Under the pieces are notes generated by a model. The model did no database searches. It was not told where the DNA came from and saw only the letters and a program-made list of their open reading frames with translations. From positions 5,766,001 to 5,830,000 of the forward strand of contig CM073518.1 in assembly GCA_037074615.1 (NCBI GenBank): a stretch of 64,000 bases of DNA, written 5' to 3'. The stretch is from Leucaena leucocephala (lineage: Eukaryota > Streptophyta > Magnoliopsida > Fabales > Fabaceae). Both the position numbers and the translations under genes were made by a program. Positions 61,762 through 64,000 of the stretch are shown here, piece after piece (the stretch's first letter is position 1; every line of letters starts with the position of its first letter).

Positions 61762-63025
61762 CTTGCCCCCATTCTAAAGAACATACTCCAGAGTCCAGGC
61801 TCACGTTGATACATGTTTTTAGTAAGCTGGGCTTCAAATCAACGCTAATAGCCCAATACAACTAAAACTGTCGGACAAAAATCGTTTAACGCATCATTGT
61901 ATGACGCATGACCTAATGAATATCCAGGTTATGAACTAAAATGTGAGATTTCCGGCCTCAAAAAAACCTAAAATGTGTGATGGCCTTTTTTGTATCAAAA
62001 AGAAAATGTGAAATGCCCTTTAAATATATCGGTACTGCTTATTCACTCAGATCTCAATTGGATTTTTCTTTTTGAGCTCTTTCACGTTATTTTTCCTTCA
62101 TTTACTTTTCTGGCGAACCAAGGGATGCGTCACCCAAAGGTCTGAAAGAAAATACGTAACAATGGGTCAAAATCCTCTAAAATTGAGAATATGCGAAGTC
62201 GGCGAGGTTAAAGTTTAAACGCAACATACGAATACTTCGTAATTGAATTCCAACTTCAACTTCAAAAGATCGGTTCTCCATAATAATAATCAGTCCGAGT
62301 ACGGAGGCCTTAGAAAGAATGGATGACGGAGGATAACTCCAATCTATGTAACTCGCTGATGCTGCAAGCTCAGGCCGTCAGAATCAAATTGCATATATAC
62401 TCTCATTATTTGTGGTGGGAAGAAAATCCTAGGATTATATTTAGGATCCGAGAAATATTTATTTTACATTGTTCAAATAAGAATATAAATATATCATTAA
62501 CCAAAAAAGGAATATAAATATATTCCCTTTTGTTTTTAAAATAACATTTACATGAACATTTTTATAATTATAAGATCTGACAGCTGCCTCCTTGTCAAAC
62601 TAGTCACATTTAACTGGCACAGAACATTGTACCCAAAAAAAAAAAAAAACACTAGCACTCCCATCCCAATTTAGTTGCTATGCTATAGGTTGGTAGTGGC
62701 CACTTTAAGTCTTTGACATGGAAGATCGTTAACAGAGATAAGTTGGCAGATAAATTCAAATGAATGCGAGAGAATATTTGTTGAATTTTATAGTTTAAGG
62801 AGGTATTTACATCCGGTCTGAGTTGAAAGGAGATATTTGCACTTTTCACCATTTCTCAGATTTTCTCACTTTCAAAAGGCTAAGCAAACATGATACAAGA
62901 TATACATATCTACAACTTCGAGGGAGCTCAGATCAACCGTAGCCTGTACATCGCTGAATGCAACTGCCAATCATCAAGGGCATTTACAGATTATAATATA
63001 AAATATGGTATGGCTATTCTAAACA
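61762..63025. other. Intergenic between glycosyltransferase and HflX genes
   Basis: No gene recognised. The right end should contain the HflX 3' UTR (minus strand). Confidence 0.5.
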
Positions 63026-63638
63026 CTAAGGTCGTGATGCACACAGTTGCCTCAGAGGTGTAAGCAATCTTGCAAAACGCAGGGGCACATGCGCCCTGAT
63101 AAATGTTCCTTGCTCTGTATATTCCTACATATTAAAAGGAAGCCAAATGTAAGGATTACTCACCCAAAAGAAGGAGGAAAACCATTATACGAGGAAATGA
63201 CGCGGAATCTTCTTGTTTTTTTTTTTTAGGGACAAAAAAAAGTTAACATTGATCATCAGTTGCCAACTGGGAACGGGGAGGGGCGTTTACTTACAGATTT
63301 CTCAACCATTCCGACCTGATGGATCGTGCTGAGAAGATCCCCTTTATCAAATGGGAGCAACGCTTCCACCCATACCATGGAATCCTGTTATAGAACACAA
63401 TGTTTTTTTGTCGCAGAAGTAATTAGTTCCAAAGAAATGCACCTCGTGATATCAACAGGTGAAAACTAATAAGATGGGTTGTATGCATATGTAGACTTGA
63501 ATTCTGCACCTTCAGTTTTTCTTGAACTGCATTGCAGAATTCAGGTAGGCCAACCCCATTCAGAGCAGATATGCATACTACATCTTCTCTTTTCTCAGCT
63601 TCTTGTCTGATTTTGTGGGGATCACTAGCCTTATCAAC
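63026..63638 (-). CDS. HflX-family GTPase, C-terminal exons (gene continues beyond 64000)
   Basis: Three exons on the minus strand are visible: 63638-63510, 63384-63295 and 63124-63026, all phase 0, ending at TAG 63028-63026. They encode VDKASDPHKIRQEAEKREDV, VCISALNGVGLPEFCNAV, DSMVWVEALLPFDKGDLL, HQVGMVEKSEYTEQGTFIRA and HVPLRFARLLTPLRQLCAS. The ISAL stretch is the G5 motif of the GTPase domain, and VDK probably belongs to its G4 region (NKxD); the rest is the HflX C-terminal domain. HflX proteins bind ribosomes and hydrolyse GTP; the plant nuclear-encoded versions are thought to act in organelles. The upstream exons, with the P-loop and any transit peptide, lie outside the window. No disruption is seen in the visible part. 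Confidence 0.85.
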
Positions 63639-64000
63639 CTGCAATAAGAAGCCAAAGACGCAAGAACGATCAACCCTAAGTTCATACTGCAATAAGAACT
63701 TTGCACGTAATCTTTGATGGAGACAGGAAAACTTGGCCGCGCTCCTTTTTAAATGATTCCACCAAAAAAGGGGGTTAAATCACTTTATTATCAGAAGGCA
63801 CTGATAACCATAAAAAGGTTATAAATTAAAAAAAATAAAAATAAAAAGAAGAACAAACGCGGTGCATTAAATTCTGAAATTCGTTTAGAAGCATTCTGGT
63901 TAAATCAATACCTGTCGATGCTAATCTAAATGATAGCATGAAAACTTTACATTAAAAATACCCTTTTAGGTCATCAATGAAAAATCATGTTAGTCCCTCC
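63639..64000. other. Probable intron of the HflX gene
   Basis: AT-rich sequence upstream of the exon at 63638. No further HflX exon was recognised before the window edge; a possible donor CAG|GTATTG on the minus strand near 63911 has no identifiable exon. Confidence 0.5.

Overview
The window is nuclear DNA from a flowering plant, almost certainly a eudicot. Genes have many short introns with GT..AG borders, intergenic DNA is AT-rich and full of TA microsatellites, and the genes are plant-specific: a BAHD acyltransferase, an S1-class bZIP with a sucrose-control uORF, AP-4 mu, and an ABCC4/14-type gene fragment. There are no CRISPR arrays, operons or clear tRNA genes. All exon models were joined by eye from splice signals, reading frame and protein-family knowledge; no search was run.

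Layout. 1-183: possible first exon of a leftward gene leaving the window. 184-17039: gene-poor DNA with several related Tourist/Harbinger-type MITEs, one hAT-like MITE and long TA repeats. 17040-19213 (-): two-exon BAHD acyltransferase. 20787-25321: a full-size PIF/Harbinger transposon with transposase and Myb-like genes on the minus strand, followed head-to-head by a 484-bp MITE of the same family (25325-25808), the two sharing one TAA. 27196-31716 (-): AP4M, 13 exons. 31717-37849: intergenic, with two SINEs bounded by target-site duplications. 37850-38650 (+): bZIP gene with a conserved uORF leader. 42190-46179 (+): RING-H2 protein. 46544-49211 (-): Rossmann-fold atypical SDR. 49288-57061: two TAA-flanked Tourist/Harbinger-like elements in tail-to-tail orientation, each carrying a different captured and broken host-gene fragment (ABCC transporter; eIF4B-like). 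57772-61178 (-): family-4 glycosyltransferase with a membrane anchor. 61565-61749: SINE. 63026 to beyond 64000 (-): 3' end of an HflX GTPase gene.

How it fits together. From memory, the order bZIP44 - RING - Rossmann protein - (BEL1-like gene) - glycosyltransferase matches the duplicated Arabidopsis segments At1g19680-At1g19710 and At1g75390-At1g75420. Here the two gene-carrying transposons sit where the BEL1-like gene is expected. The most unusual content is this pair: the same non-coding leader exon with a splice donor lies upstream of two different captured genes, both in sense orientation, and the abutting 3' ends form an inverted repeat of about 1 kb.
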